Shown here: one piece after another, positions 1-11,363 of the stretch
Layout of the letters: each line of letters starts with the position of its first letter
Numbering within the stretch: position 1 is the first letter of the stretch
NCBI GenBank assembly: GCA_030765065.1
Contig: CM060983.1
Coordinates: 50,838,067-50,902,066, forward strand
DNA length: 64,000 nucleotides
Source of the DNA: Deroplatys truncata
Lineage: Eukaryota > Arthropoda > Insecta > Mantodea > Mantidae
Direction: 5' to 3'
The notes under the pieces: generated by a model
The model's database searches: none
Seen by the model: only the letters and a program-made list of their open reading frames with translations
What the model was told of the DNA's origin: nothing
Made by a program: the position numbers and the translations under genes

Positions 1-262
1 CTATATTTCTTAACTTTTTCGCGTGCGCTGTTTACAAAAATGTTGTAGCATTTAGTGGAGCACCTTTTGGTATAACACCTGCATTTCCGGTGCAAATTAC
101 TTTTGATTTAATGGAGGAAAATATGTTAAAATCAGGAATTTGATCTGAATTTACTGTTTAACACTCAGCTTTTTTACGACTTCAAAGTTTATTTCTCCGC
201 GAATTTAAATTATTATTTATCGGAGGACAGAGAGTATTATAATAAGAATTGATATTACTATA

Positions 263-1075
263 ACATGCCTTTCTCTACCTTCTATTGCATATTAGTGGGT
301 ATATAAGTTATTTTTATGAAAGTTTATTTTCCTATCCACTTCATCCAGATAAACGTTTTTCATAAACAGCTACATTACACATTTTGTTACAGATACAAGG
401 ACAACAGCAATAGTCAAATGTTTAAGAACTGGACGATATATGGTGCCCTTTAACTTCCATACTCTTTTCATAACATCGCGAGAAACAACTGAAAATCGAC
501 AGGACTTGAAAAGGATGCCTAAGTAAACAATTCGAACCATTAATAACGTATATTTGAGAAATGGCTTATGCAAAAAAGGGTTATTTAAAATAAGTTGTAT
601 TTTTAAAAAGATGTACATCTTTTGTGTAGTACGTTTTGTCTCTCTCTTAACATTTACCGGTTAAACAAGATTATACAAAATTCTTTCCGAATGGAAAGGA
701 CTTTAAAGGTTGTTCCCAGAAAATTCAAGATACATATTTTATTTCTCATGCAAATGTCTTTAATATATGTTATTTTAATAAAAATCGTTAAATTCATTTT
801 CAGAAAATCTATAATTTCAATAAATATCCCATGTAAAGGATACTTTGGGGTGGAGGGAGTTTCTTGAAAATTTTCGTATCGTACTTTGGAAGGCGCAAGT
901 TTGGTATTTATCCGACTTTTAGGTTTTTGAACTACACAGTACATAGAGAGATGCACATGGATCTTTTTTATAAGATGCCTTTTTGGATGAATTTCCGATG
1001 AAATCTCGGTTTGGAATTTTTGGGTGGAATGCAATATCTTCTAAACCTACTCTATGTGTGGTAGAGAAAGTAAAA
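263..1075 (+). mobile_element. Hel-B copy, nearly full length
   Basis: A sense-oriented Hel-B member. It opens near TTTCTCTACC (the internal arm of the asymmetric inverted repeat) and ends at GTAGAGAAAGT, the 3' arm. Inside are the blocks shared by all copies: the 'tacacatttngtta' block, the 'ttaagaactggacg' block, 'aaattcaagatacat', the 'ggggtggagg' block and 'gaaatctcgg...gggtggaatgcaat' before the 3' end. The CA-rich stretch is nearly lost here. Short frames in both directions are chance frames. The first 260 bases of the window before it hold nothing I recognise. Confidence 0.75.
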
Positions 1076-1815
1076 ATGCTGCAATAGTAGCTATTTGCGC
1101 AACAGGTGGATAATCATGATGATTATGGCTCGAGTGACAATGTTATGATCAGGCATAGGAATTCTTAAGCAAGTGGCTCCAAGTTATGTAATAAAAACAT
1201 TTCACTACTTAGAAAGTGATGCTCAATCTTAAACGAAACAGTGAATTACCCCTACGTGTTTTTGGGGAGCTATGAGTATTCATGTGACCATGGGTTGTCC
1301 AAATGTTTCGTTACCAATGTAACATGCCATTGCAACCTGCCATCAGTGAGTGAAGGGGAAATGCTTCGTAACACAAAATGAAAGAGATTGGGTAAAGCGA
1401 CAATGTGACGTGATTAGCTCATAAGAGACAAGGTTGGGGTTCTGTAAGTAAGTACACAAGGGTCACTGACGTTAGGTAAAAAATGATCTCATAAGTGGTC
1501 GGCACACGCCAAAAGAATGTAAGGGATGTGGCAGGGATTTGTTTTGTACGAAGTCACTGCGTTAAGTCCGGTAACAGTTCAACCTAATTTCCTTTCGTCC
1601 AGGGTTTAATGCTTGAAATTCCCATACCTGTTCACGAGTGTCAGAGGGTGGTATTGAAAATTTTTAGAATTCCACGTTTCTAAAAACAAATTAAACTTGC
1701 TTATATTTAACAGATACTTTATAATGTTTCGCGAGTTGATTTTCGTGTAGTTTGTTCCATTTGCTCGAATAGTTCGTTAATTATCATCATTTAAAAATTT
1801 TGTGTTCATCAAAAA
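1076..1815. other. Unassigned sequence between Hel-B and mariner
   Basis: No long frame, tRNA-like boxes or match to the window's repeat families was seen. The last 150 bases may be the 5' untranslated part and terminal repeat of the following mariner relic, but no matching inverted repeat could be established by eye. Confidence 0.4.
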
Positions 1816-3153
1816 ATGCATATGACTAGACAACATTACCGCGCTATGCTTTTTTATGATTTTAAATCGTTATTAACGCCTAAACAAAGTGAAGATCATC
1901 TTAGGAATCATTTGGCTATGAAACCCCATCTAAGGCAACAATTTATAATCGGTCCAGCGAATGTGAAAGAGATACTTCTTTCTTAGTGATGAATTTCGTC
2001 ATCTTGAAGAAAACCTTCAAGAAGATCGACAGACCTCTGTTAAATTTGGAAAGGTAGAATCAGACGACTGAAAAATGCAATACCATAGCCGGGATTTGAA
2101 CCACGGATCTCCCGGTCTCCGTCCGGTTGCTCTAGCCACTGAGCTACCACGGCAACATGTCGGAACAACGTTAAATTTCCCAACTGATTCGTATGTTTCC
2201 CAGTAAACCACAATGAGATCTCAAATTGTATTGAGTTGACATATCCCAATGGCGACTTACAATGTTGTAAGTAGAACTTTAAGTCCCGGGCTTCATGGTT
2301 TCAACCACTTCATGGTCAATTAATTCTTTCCAACCTTGTCCAACACACGGTTTGTGTGAAAGAACAATTAATTCTATCTGATGAATTTATTTGGGCGACG
2401 TTGGGTATTGGTATGAGTCAAATCCAAAACATTTTACATCAACAGTTAGATGCGAGAAAACTTTGTTGTTGATGGATTCCACATAAGCTGACTTCTGATC
2501 AAAAACAACAACGCAGTGATTGGTGCAGAAAAACTTTCCAAAAATTCCAAGGCAGCACTTCAAATTTGGTTTGGAATATGCTTATTGGTGATGAATCTTG
2601 AATTTATTGTTATGCTTGTGAAAAGAAAGGTCAATCGGCTCAACGTGTCTTTCTAACAGAATGTAACCCTACAAAAGTCCGACGAATACGCAGTGCTGGT
2701 AAGAAGATGGTTGCTAGTGCTTTTGCTAAACAGGCCATATTGCTACTATAGCATTAGAAGATAGATGTACGGTTACTGCCAATTGGTACTTAAATATCTG
2801 TGTACCGCAAATTTTTTAAAAAGTTCTAGAGAAACCTCAAAAGGAAAAATAATGTTATATCATGACAATGCTTTGTCGCATACAGCAAAACTAACAGTTG
2901 AGTATGGATGCCCTAAAGGTCAGCACCATGAATCCTCCATCATACAACTCTGACCTAGCACCTACTGATTTCTTTTTGTTTCCAAAAATTGAAGATAAAA
3001 TGCGTGGAATCACCTTTTCGCCAACAGATGAAGCAGTGGAACAATATAAAAACCTGGTTTCTGAAGTGCTTCAGGAAGAGCGTTTTAAGGACTGGTTTCA
3101 TCGAATGCAAAAATGTATTAATGTTAAAGGAGAATATTTCGAAAAAAAACAAT
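1816..3153 (+). pseudogene. Decayed mariner transposase, split by a SINE
   Basis: A mariner-family (D,D34D) transposase relic, a nuclear cut-and-paste enzyme. The N-terminus reads HYRAMLFYDFKSLLTPKQ, the helix-turn-helix region. After a SINE at about 2045-2290, the frame resumes with LGIGMSQIQNILHQ, then a WIPHKL linker, the first catalytic Asp in IGDES, HDNALSHTAK with the second Asp, and SPDLAPTDFFLFPKIEDK with the third. It ends MQKCINVKGEYFEKKQ, the usual mariner C-terminus. In-frame stops (for example just after GDES) and frameshifts abolish function. The intact C-terminal frame is 2898-3155. Confidence 0.85.
2045..2290 (-). mobile_element. tRNA-derived SINE (S1 family) inside mariner relic
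   Basis: On the minus strand a tRNA-like head carries an A box TAGCTCAGTGG and a B box GGTTCAAATCCC about 40 bases apart, at 2088-2160. The D-arm pairs (GCTC/GAGC), but the T-stem and anticodon loop do not fold as a functional tRNA, so this is a SINE head. The tail at 2049-2066 (CAGTCTGATTCTA-like on the minus strand) is shared with the copy near 8660. It interrupts the mariner coding region and is therefore younger than that element. Outer limits are approximate. Confidence 0.7.
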
Positions 3154-3155
3154 AA

Positions 3156-3429
3156 AATCGTTTGAATTTTTTAAAAGTAATCCTTGTATCAGATTATCCA
3201 CGAGTTGGATATAACATTTTATCAATCTTAGCATTATAATTTGTAGGAAATAAATCATTAATTCATTCTGCATCCCTAGCTAGCATAACTGAGTGTCTTC
3301 ATATGTTCATAAATGAGACGTTACCTTCTCTCCCTGCATTTCATTTGTTATTACCTGGAGTGTTGATCCGATAAAAGCAAGAGGGATTTTGATATTTAAC
3401 AGATTTTGCTTTTTAAGTCATGCATTTTT
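3156..3429. other. Mariner 3' flank and unassigned sequence
   Basis: Follows the mariner stop codon. The first about 70 bases (ending near GATTATCC) may include the 3' terminal repeat of the mariner. The rest matches no other repeat in the window. Confidence 0.35.
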
Positions 3430-3554
3430 ACTTTCTCTACTACGTATAGTAAGTAGGGGAAGTATTGCATTCCACCCAAAAATTCGATACCGAGATTTCA
3501 CCGGAAATATATCTTTTGGATCCCCTGAAACCAAAAAAGAATTTTTGGAACAAG

Positions 3555-3622
<68 letters not shown>

Positions 3623-4420
3623 TGTCTGTCTGTGAACAGCATAACTCAGAAACGAACAGTCGGATAAACACCAAACTTGGTATTTGGGTTCAGTATCTTC
3701 CAGAGATGTGCCACGAAGGTTTTCAGGAAAATCCCCCCACCATAAATTACCCTTTACATAGAAAATTTTTCGAAAATTTTAATTTTCTCAAAAATGGCCC
3801 TAACGATTTTGATTAAAATATCATATGTTTAAGACATTTTCATGACAAATGAAATGTATATGTCGAATTTTCTGGGAATGTCTCCAAAAGTATTCTTCAT
3901 TGTGAACAACTTTTGCAACCATAAGAGATAGACAAAATGTTACTACACAAAAAATGTAGATCGCGTTAAAATACACAATTTATGTCATATACATTTGTTT
4001 TTTGTTGAGTAAGCCATTTTCGAGATATTTGTTATTTCCTTTCATTTTCCAATACTTATTTTCTCAAATCGGAATTCCTTATTCATTTTTTGTCTTGGAT
4101 ATGTAAAGAGTATTAATCTGTGGCAAAGATAACGCTGCTGCACCTAGCAACCAGCTATTAAGAGATATGTCGATGCTTAAAGGCTACTGTATTTCTATAT
4201 TGCCCTTGCAAATACAAAACAAGGGAACATAGTACGCCTTAGGCGATAGTCAAATATTTTTAGAATTGGTCGCTTTGTGTAATATATAATTTTCTTTGCA
4301 TGTCAAAAGATCGTTTCTGCAAACGTTTATCTCGATTAATATGAAATAGATGGAGAATAAGAGTTTGTAAAAATAGTTTGTACAAGAGTAGAGAAAGCCA
4401 TGTGAGTGTAACACATCAGA
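3430..4420 (-). mobile_element. Hel-A copy with long GT tract and internal inversion
   Basis: Full Hel-A in reverse: it begins ACTTTCTCTACTACGTATAG (3' end inverted) and ends AACACATCAGA (5' end inverted). The microsatellite is expanded to a long GT run at 3559-3634. The 5' third contains a segment (about 4203-4304) inverted relative to standard Hel-A, a feature shared with the copy at 8868. Frames at 3389-3667 and 3562-3816 reading poly-(Cys-Val) are microsatellite artefacts. Confidence 0.85.
3559..3634. repeat. (GT)n microsatellite inside Hel-A
   Basis: About 31 uninterrupted GT units followed by TCTG units. It sits at the position where every Hel-A copy has a CA/GT-rich tract. It is the longest such tract in the window. 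Confidence 0.95.
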
Positions 4421-4541
4421 TTTTTTTTTAAACTCAGAGCCTCAAAATGCGTACTTCCTACAAAATTTCGATCTGGAGTTTTTGGATGAAATGCAATACT
4501 TCCTCTACCTAATATGAGCAAGTGCTAGAGAAAATACAAAT
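4421..4541 (+). mobile_element. Hel-B 3' end fragment joined to Hel-A
   Basis: Directly after the T-run that follows the inverted Hel-A 5' end. It reads in sense through 'gagcctcaaaatgcg', 'tttttggatgaaatgcaatacttcc' and ends GCTAGAGAAAATAC, a decayed 3' arm. With the preceding copy it forms a unit whose two outer ends are both 3' ends in inverted orientation. Confidence 0.65.
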
Positions 4542-5647
4542 CTATCTTTCTGAAGAGTCAATGCATGCTTTTTCAGCTGACTATTATTGTTGCATCTTAT
4601 ATACACTTAAGAAGAAAAGAGAGCTAAATTTTAAATGATTTCTTGGCAAATAACGTTATTACAATAATAGTAAATTGCTTAAAAGAGACACTTTTTACAT
4701 GAAAAAGCAAAGAGGAATTTGTGTGAGAGTACATCAGATGTTTTTAAATTATAATTCACTGTTTTCAACCTTCTTCCTACACGCGATTATGCAACTGGGA
4801 AGGTAGAAGGCGGTAGCATGTTATTAATTCCTTAATGCTCCGACCTTTCATTTCCCCAATTGTACACGTATGTGTATCTATTTTCAGTTTTTAATTTTCT
4901 TTATCCTATTAACAAATGCTGCTTTAATTTTACTTTAGAAGAAGCGCAGGTGTTGAAAATTAAATTCTAGATGAAGAATACGTAGGTATTAACTTTAAAA
5001 GCGCCGCCTCTTAGGTATTAAATCTGTGTATATTTTACGTATGTTTGTATCGCCACCTGCAGCCGCCCTTACAGGTTCTAATAGAGAATACATTACGTGC
5101 TACCGTTGGCAACGCCGATTGTGGCGCCATAAAACAATGGTACGAGGAGTCAAGGTCGTATGACGCAATGCGGGAGGTCTAGTGTATAACACGGGTGGCC
5201 TCTGAGCGTTATGTGTGGTCGAGATTGTTAATAAGCGTTTATTTTAATACATGACTGATTCCAAGTGCTGTCGTGTGCTACAACTGACTTTCCCTGGATC
5301 TGCACACGGTCCGTTTGTTTCTTGTTTAGAGGACGAGGGACGCCCGTGTTTTGTTTCCGCTTGAATCAAGACTGGAAAACACTTCTCTGGTAAGGTACTG
5401 GCTTTGGTTACAGAACTGTCCGCAGAGAGTAACTGCTTCTTTCCTTTTCAAGGGCATACGTACTCTGAAGAAGAAAGAATATCTTGTCTATATTAGAGGC
5501 TGGAAAAACATAACAAAAACTGCTATTTTGGAAAGCCTCCGAGGATGAAACAGTTACGAATTGGTCCAAATGTACACCCCCAAAGTACAGTTCTACAACT
5601 TTGTTCTTACGTAATCGTTGCAGTATTTTTGTAACCAGTTAAAAAAA
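4542..5647. other. Mostly unassigned sequence
   Basis: No recognised repeat. The GC-richer stretch at about 5040-5560 includes an ATG-started 65-codon frame at 5351-5548 with no motif I recognise. It could be part of an old transposon or a host exon; nothing decides between them. Confidence 0.35.
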
Positions 5648-6503
5648 TCTGATGTGTTACACTCACATGACCTTCTCTACTCTTGTACAAACGCTTATAC
5701 CATATGCTACCATGCTACATGTTAATCGAGATAACTAGATGTTAATCTTAATGCTAATTTTCTTGTAGATGCAAGGGGAATATGGTAGGCTTTAAGCGAG
5801 AGTAAAGTATTTTACGAGCTGGTTGCTATTGGAGCATTCCATTCTCTTTGCATTACCAGGACAAAAAAAAAAAAAAAAAAAAATAACGAAATCCCATTTG
5901 AGAAAAAGTATAAGTATTGGAAAATTTAACGGAATAACAAGCAATATCTTGAAAATAGTTCACTCAACAAAAAAGAAGTATATGATATAAATTGCGTATT
6001 TTAACGCAATCAAAATTTTTTGTGTACTAAAATTTTTTCTCTTTCTTATGGTTTACCAGTTATGCAAACGTCGTTCACAATGAAGAATACTTTTGGATAC
6101 ATTCCCAGAAAATTCGAGATACACATTTTATTTGTCATACAAGTATCTTAAATATATGATATTTTAATCAAAAAAGTTTGAGCCATTTTTGAGAAAATTA
6201 AAATTTTCGAAAAATGTTCCACGAGAAGGGTACTCTGGGGTGGGGGGATTTTCTGGAAAACCTTCGTGTCGCATCTTTGGAAGATACTGAACCCAAATGC
6301 CAAGTTTGGTGTTTATCCGACTGTTCGTTTCTGAGTTATGCTGTTCACAGACACACAGACACACACACGGACATGTTTCCGAAAATGCCTTTTTTGGATT
6401 CAGAGAGTCTCAAAACATGTATTTCCGGTGAAATCTCGGTTACGAATTTTTGGGTGGAATACAATACTTCCCCTACTTACTATACGTAGTAGAGAAAGTA
6501 AAA
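5648..6503 (+). mobile_element. Hel-A copy, full length (first unit of a dimer)
   Basis: Starts TCTGATGTGTTACACTCACA after an A-run and ends GTAGTAGAGAAAGTAAAAA. It contains a 20-odd-base poly-A at about 5864-5882 and a short CA tract (6348-6370). Its 3' end abuts a second, 5'-truncated Hel-A in the same orientation without a gap. Confidence 0.88.
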
Positions 6504-7119
6504 AGGAATAACCAAATCCCATTTGAGAAGAAGTAAAAGAATTGGAAAATTTAAGGGAATAACTAGCAATATCTTGAAAATAGTTCACTCAACAAAAAAG
6601 AAGTATATGATATAAATTGCGTATTTTAACGCAATCTATATTCTTTGTGTAGTAAAATTTTGTCAATCTCTTATGGTTTACCAGTTATGCAAACATCGTT
6701 CACAATGAAGAATACTTTTGGAGACATTCCCAGAAAATTCGAGATATACATTTTATTTTTCATACAAGTATCTTAAATATATGATATTTTAATCAAAATC
6801 GTTAGAGCCATTTTTGAGAAAATTAAAATTTTCGAAAAAGTTCCATGTAAAGAGCAATCTGTGGTGGGGGGTATTTTCTTGAAAACCTTCGTGTCGCATC
6901 TCTGGAAGATACTGAACCTAAATACCAAGTTTGGTGTTTATCCGACTGTTCGTTTCTGAGTTATGCTGTTCACAGACACACACACACGGACATGTTTCCA
7001 AAAATACTTTTTTTGGATTCAGGAGGTCTCAAAACATGTATTACCGGTGAAATCTCGGTATCGAATTTTTGGGTGGAATGCAAAACTTCCCCTACTTACT
7101 ATACGTAGTAGAAAAAGTA
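6504..7119 (+). mobile_element. 5'-truncated Hel-A (second unit of a dimer)
   Basis: Begins GGAATAACCAAATCCCATTTG, a point about 240 bp inside the standard element, and runs to the normal 3' hairpin and GTAGAAAAAGTAAAAA. The same junction occurs at 47983/47984 and, reversed, at 14722/14726. Confidence 0.85.
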
Positions 7120-7261
7120 AAAAGCAATGCTCTGATCGTAGAGAGTATACAACCGACTCTGCTTTAGTGCTTCCAAGTTCCAATAAGGGCCTTGCCCACA
7201 AGAAATCTTCCGCTCAATCTATTTAGTTATACCATCGAGCTTTGCGGATATACATAGGGAA

Positions 7262-8097
7262 AAAAATGATGTGCTACATTCACATTATTTTCTCTACCAT
7301 CTATCATATATTAATAGGTATGAAAACAAATCTTAAGAAAGCTTATTTTTCTATCTTGTTCATTTTAATCGTGATAAACCTTTACAGAAATAGCTACACT
7401 ACACATTTCACTATAGATACAAAGAGAACAGCGATAGTCAAATGTTTAAGAACTGGACGCTCTATGCTGGCCTTAAAATTTCACGCTCATTTCTGAATAT
7501 CGATAATGATAAAGCATTGAACAATTCGAACCATTAATAACAGATAACTCGGAAATGGCTTATGCCACAAAAAGTTATTTGAAGTAAATTGTGTGTTTTA
7601 AAGATACGTACCTTTTTTCTCTAGTACGTTTTCGTCTATCGTTTAATATTTACCAGTTGCAAAATTCCTTGCGAATAAAAAGGATTAAATGGACCATTCC
7701 AAGAAAATTCAAGATATATTTTTATTTGCCATGTAAATATCCTTAATATATTGTACTTTAATCAAAATTGCTACAGCAATTCTTTTCAGAAAATAAAAAA
7801 ATTCAAAAAATGTTTCATGTAAAGGGTGGTTGATCGTGGGGGTTTTTCTTGAAAATCTTCGTGTTTTGGAAGTTACTGAACTTAAATACCAAGTTTGGTA
7901 CTTATCAAACTTTTGTTTTTGAGTTAGGCTGTTCACAGACACCGTACAGACATACAGGAGGACCTTTTTCTAAAAAAGGCTTTTTTGGATTCAGGGGGTC
8001 TCAAAACGTGTATTTGCGGTGAAATCTCGATATCAAATTTTAGGGTGGAATGTAATACTTCCCCTACTTACTATAGGTATGTAGTAGAAAAAGTAAA
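7262..8097 (+). mobile_element. Hel-B copy, nearly full length
   Basis: Starts TGATGTGCTACATTCACATT with TTTTCTCTACC just inside. It ends GTAGTAGAAAAAGTAAAG. The microsatellite region is reduced (about 7937-7960). The 84-codon frame at 7242-7496 is inside the repeat and has no family signature. Confidence 0.78.
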
Positions 8098-8659
8098 GAA
8101 AGAATTTTGAGTCTATGCTCAATATCTCTTCTCCCCTTTATATATCTTCGTTGTTTTTGTTGTAGTCTTCGGAAGAAGTCTAAGGTAACCTTCCATATAA
8201 AGCTGTTAAACACACGTACACAGAATGTGCTTGACTAGCCCCAGTTATACATATTTCGAAACCGCTATAGAGGTATACAAAAACATGCCTTCAGGGTATA
8301 ATGACTCATTCGCTCGCTGTGTTTCCATGCAGATCTCTATTGTAAAACATTTACTGCCTTTTCGTTCCGATGTTATATCCAGCCTTGCTTATAGTGCGCC
8401 TGTATCGCGGCTATTTGCCGTGCACGTGACGTTGCTATGGAAACGTCCTGCATCGTTCGCTGCTTCTCGTAGCAGAAGAATATTATTGTTTATAGACATG
8501 ATTTCAACTGCGAGTTCCAGGAAAACAGACGGATAATAGTATGTTAAGGAATAACTTTATAGCGTAATAAAACTACTGCGTTTTGTAATATTATATACTA
8601 CTATTTTTGTACAATAGAATTATAAAATATAATTTTCTTCCACAAATGCCATAAATAGG
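8098..8659. other. Unassigned; contains an unidentified 103-codon frame
   Basis: An ATG-started frame at 8225-8536 (+) has mixed composition and no microsatellite, with a Leu/Ser-rich C-terminal half (RPASFAASRSRRILLF). It resembles no family I know. With no splice signals, homologue or repeat context I do not call it a gene. Confidence 0.3.
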
Positions 8660-8780
8660 TTTAAGTTGGACAGATAGAATCAGACTGAAAGATTTAGTTC
8701 AATCGGGTGAATTTGAACCACGGTTCTTCGGCTTTACGTGCCATCGCTCTAACAATTGAGCTACCATGACAATAATTATG
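8660..8780 (-). mobile_element. tRNA-derived SINE fragment (S1 family)
   Basis: The minus strand has A box TGGTAGCTCAATTG and B box GGTTCAAATTC, and the tail at 8665-8690 matches the tail of the copy inside the mariner at 2045-2070. The head is too mispaired for a tRNA gene. Confidence 0.65.
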
Positions 8781-8867
8781 AAGCCGTACTTAGGAGATTG
8801 TAATTCGCCATTGCGGTATTTATCTCAAAATTAATTTCAGTACGCCTTGTGGTTTACCGGAAAAAAG

Positions 8868-9617
8868 TCTGATGTGTTACACTCACATAACTTTCTCTAC
8901 CCTTGTACAAACTATTTTTACAACCTCTTATTCTCCATCTATTTCGAGATAAACATTTGCAGAAACGATCTTTTGACATGCAAAGAGAATTACATTTTAC
9001 ACATAGCGACCAGTTCTAAAAATATTTGACTATCGCTTAAGGCCTACTATGTTCCCTTGTTTTGTGTTTGCAAGGGCAATATAGAATTACAGTAGCCTTT
9101 AAGCCCATTTGAGAAAATAAGTATTGAAAAGATCTATCTCTTAAGGTTTACCAGTTATGCAAAAGTCGTTCACAATGGAGAATACTTTTGGAGACATTCC
9201 CAGAAAATTCTAGATATACATTTCATTTGTCATGAAAATATCTTAAACATATGACATTTTAATCAAAATCGTTAGAGCCATTTTTGAGAAAATTAAAATT
9301 TTCGAAAAATGTTCCATGTAAAGGGTAATCTGGGGTGGGGAATTTCTTGAAAACCTTCGTGTCGCATCTCTGGAAGATACTAAACCTAAATACCAAATTT
9401 GGTGTTTATCCAACTGTTCGTTTTTTTGGTTGTGCTGTTCACAGACACACACACACACACAGACGCACAGACACACACACAAACGGACATGTTTCCAAAA
9501 ATGCTTTTTTTGGATTCAGGGGGTCTCAAAACATGTATCTTCGGTGAAATCTCGGTATCGAATTCTGGGTGGAATACAATACTTCCTCTACTTACTCTAC
9601 GTAGTAGAGAAAGTAAA
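8868..9617 (+). mobile_element. Hel-A copy with internally inverted segment
   Basis: Sense copy from TCTGATGTGTTACACTCACA to GTAGTAGAGAAAGTAAAG. At about 8976-9059 the sequence from 'gacatgcaaagagaat' to 'ggcctactatgttcc' is the reverse complement of the block that standard copies carry in sense. A short sense piece of the same block follows. This marks a subfamily also seen at 3430-4420. The CA/CAGA tract is at 9443-9485. Confidence 0.82.
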
Positions 9618-9770
9618 GAGGAAGTCAGTTGGGGAATTTAGTACCGTGTTGCCAGTTGGTTAGAGCAATAGCACAAAACCCAAAAATCCCTGGTTCATAT
9701 CCCGAATATAACACTCCAGATTTCAATCTGATTATAATTTACAAAAATTATGAAACTTAGTAAACATTTG

Positions 9771-10122
9771 AATGTATTACCTTCATATGACTTTCTCTAC
9801 CCACTATCGTTTACGATAACTTTCTATAAATTATTCTTACAAAATCTTTTATTCTATCAACTTCATGTTAATCGAGATAAACGATTACAGAAATGGTTTT
9901 ATTACACATTTTGTTGTAGGTAACAAAAGAATAGCGACAGACAAATGTTTAAAAGCAGATAGCTATATGCTGGCCTTGAAATTCCATTCTCTATCCATGA
10001 CATGGCTAGAGAGAACTGAATATGACAGCACTTCAAAAATGACAATCACTGAAAAATTCAGACCATAATGAGTGTTATCTCGTAAATGGTTGGTGCCACA
10101 AAAAGGTTGTTTGAAGTTAATA
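9771..10122 (+). mobile_element. Hel-B 5' part
   Basis: Runs from TTACCTTCATATGACTTTCTCTACC through the 'ttacacattttgttgtagg' and 'ttaaaagcagatagctatatg' blocks, then stops and is replaced by a Hel-A copy in the same orientation. Confidence 0.7.
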
Positions 10123-10141
10123 GGTTATTTGACAATGTGAA

Positions 10142-10332
10142 AAGTGTCATAATTATTGTGGCTTTCTCTACTCTTGTACAAACTATTTTTACAAATGCTG
10201 CCTTTGCAGAATATTATTGCTAATTTTTTTGTAGGTGCAAGGGGAATATGGTAGGCTTTAAGCGATAGTCACATCTTTTAAGAGCTGGTTGCTATGTGGA
10301 ACATTCGATTCCCTTTTCACGTCCAGGACACA

Positions 10333-10386
<54 letters not shown>

Positions 10387-10843
10387 CTGAATATCTCAGA
10401 AATGATTCACTCGCGTAAAAAGTGTGTTTAAACGAGATCTGCATTTTTTGTGTAGCAAAATTTTGTCTATCTCTTACGGTTTTCCAGTTAAGGAAAAGTC
10501 ATTCAGAATAGAGTACTTTCGGGAACATTCCCCGAAGATTCATGATATGTGTTTCATTTGCCATAAAAATATCTTAAACATATGATATTTTAATTAAATT
10601 AGTTAAAGCCATTTTTGAGACAATCAAAATTTTCGAAAAATGTTCCATGTAAAGGGTAGTCCGTGGTGGAAGGATTTTCTTGAAAACCTTCGTATCGCAT
10701 CTTTGAAAGATACTGAACCTAAATACCAAGTTTGGTATTTATCCAACTTTTCGTTTTTGAGTTATACTGTTCACAAACACACACATATACACACGGACCT
10801 TTTTCTAAAAATGCTTTTTTTGGATCCAGAGGGTCTCAAAACA
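10142..10843 (+). mobile_element. Hel-A copy lacking its 3' end, with (AAT)n
   Basis: Degenerate 5' end (GGCTTTCTCTACTCTTGTAC), then the standard body. The A-rich spacer is expanded to AAT repeats at 10333-10384. It breaks off at 'ggtctcaaaacat', about 95 bp before the usual 3' end, where an inverted Hel-A fragment begins. Confidence 0.78.
10333..10384. repeat. (AAT)n microsatellite in Hel-A A-rich spacer
   Basis: About 17 AAT units at the spot where other copies have an A-run followed by 'tgaataacg'. A similar expansion occurs at 24586-24646. Confidence 0.93.
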
Positions 10844-10844
10844 T

Positions 10845-11014
10845 CCAAAGAGAATGTAATGCTCCACATAGCAACCAGCTCTTAAAAGTTTAAAAGCCTA
10901 CCATATTTCCCTTGCACCTACAGGAAAATTAGCAATACGTTTATGCTAATGTTTATCGTTTGTAAAAATGGTTTGCACAAGAGTAGAGAAAGTCATGTGG
11001 GTGCAAAACATCAG
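10845..11014 (-). mobile_element. Hel-A 5' end fragment, inverted
   Basis: Matches the first about 170 bp of Hel-A in reverse, from 'ccaaagagaatgtaatg' to the inverted 5' end GTGCAAAACATCAG. Confidence 0.75.
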
Positions 11015-11131
11015 TTTTTTTATTTATTCAGGGGGCCTCAGCACATATATATCTGGTGAAATCTCGGTATCGAAACTTCGGGTGGAATGCAGTATTTAAC
11101 CTACTGTGTAGGTGATAAAGTAAAAATAAAA
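11015..11131 (+). mobile_element. Hel-B 3' end fragment
   Basis: Follows the inverted Hel-A tip after a T-run. It reads 'gggggcctcagcacat', 'gaaatctcggtatcg', 'gggtggaatgcag' and ends GTAGGTGATAAAGTAAA. This repeats the Hel-A(-)/Hel-B(+) junction seen at 4420, 15613, 40890 and 50118. Confidence 0.68.
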
Positions 11132-11303
11132 TTAATATTGTCTAGGAAATTACTGTAATGTCACGTTTGTGTGTGGGTTTATTTACTTTTTCTGACACAT
11201 GCATGTTATGTAGAAGAGATATTGTATTCCACCCAAAAATTCGATACAGAAATTTCATCGGAAATTCAAGTTTTGATGCCCCTTGTATCCCCTCTCTGTA
11301 CAC

Positions 11304-11305
<2 letters not shown>

Positions 11306-11361
<56 letters not shown>
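11306..11361. repeat. (GT)n microsatellite inside Hel-B
   Basis: About 27 uninterrupted TG units at the standard microsatellite position of an inverted Hel-B. Confidence 0.95.

Positions 11362-11363
<2 letters not shown>

Noticed and set aside
2088..2160. Possible tRNA gene on the minus strand
   Set aside because: A and B boxes are present, but the T-stem and anticodon arm mispair and a second decayed copy with the same tail exists at 8660, so it is a SINE head.
3389..3667. 92-codon frame with long Cys-Val run, and reverse His-Thr frame
   Set aside because: It is translation of the GT/CA microsatellite inside Hel-A; all frames of that tract stay open.
5100..5160. Helix-turn-helix-like reading (GAIKQWYEE) suggesting a transposase start
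   Set aside because: The match is a few residues with no continuation in the same frame; too weak.
8225..8536. 103-codon frame outside known repeats
   Set aside because: No motif, homologue or splice context recognised; chance frames of this size are expected in 64 kb.
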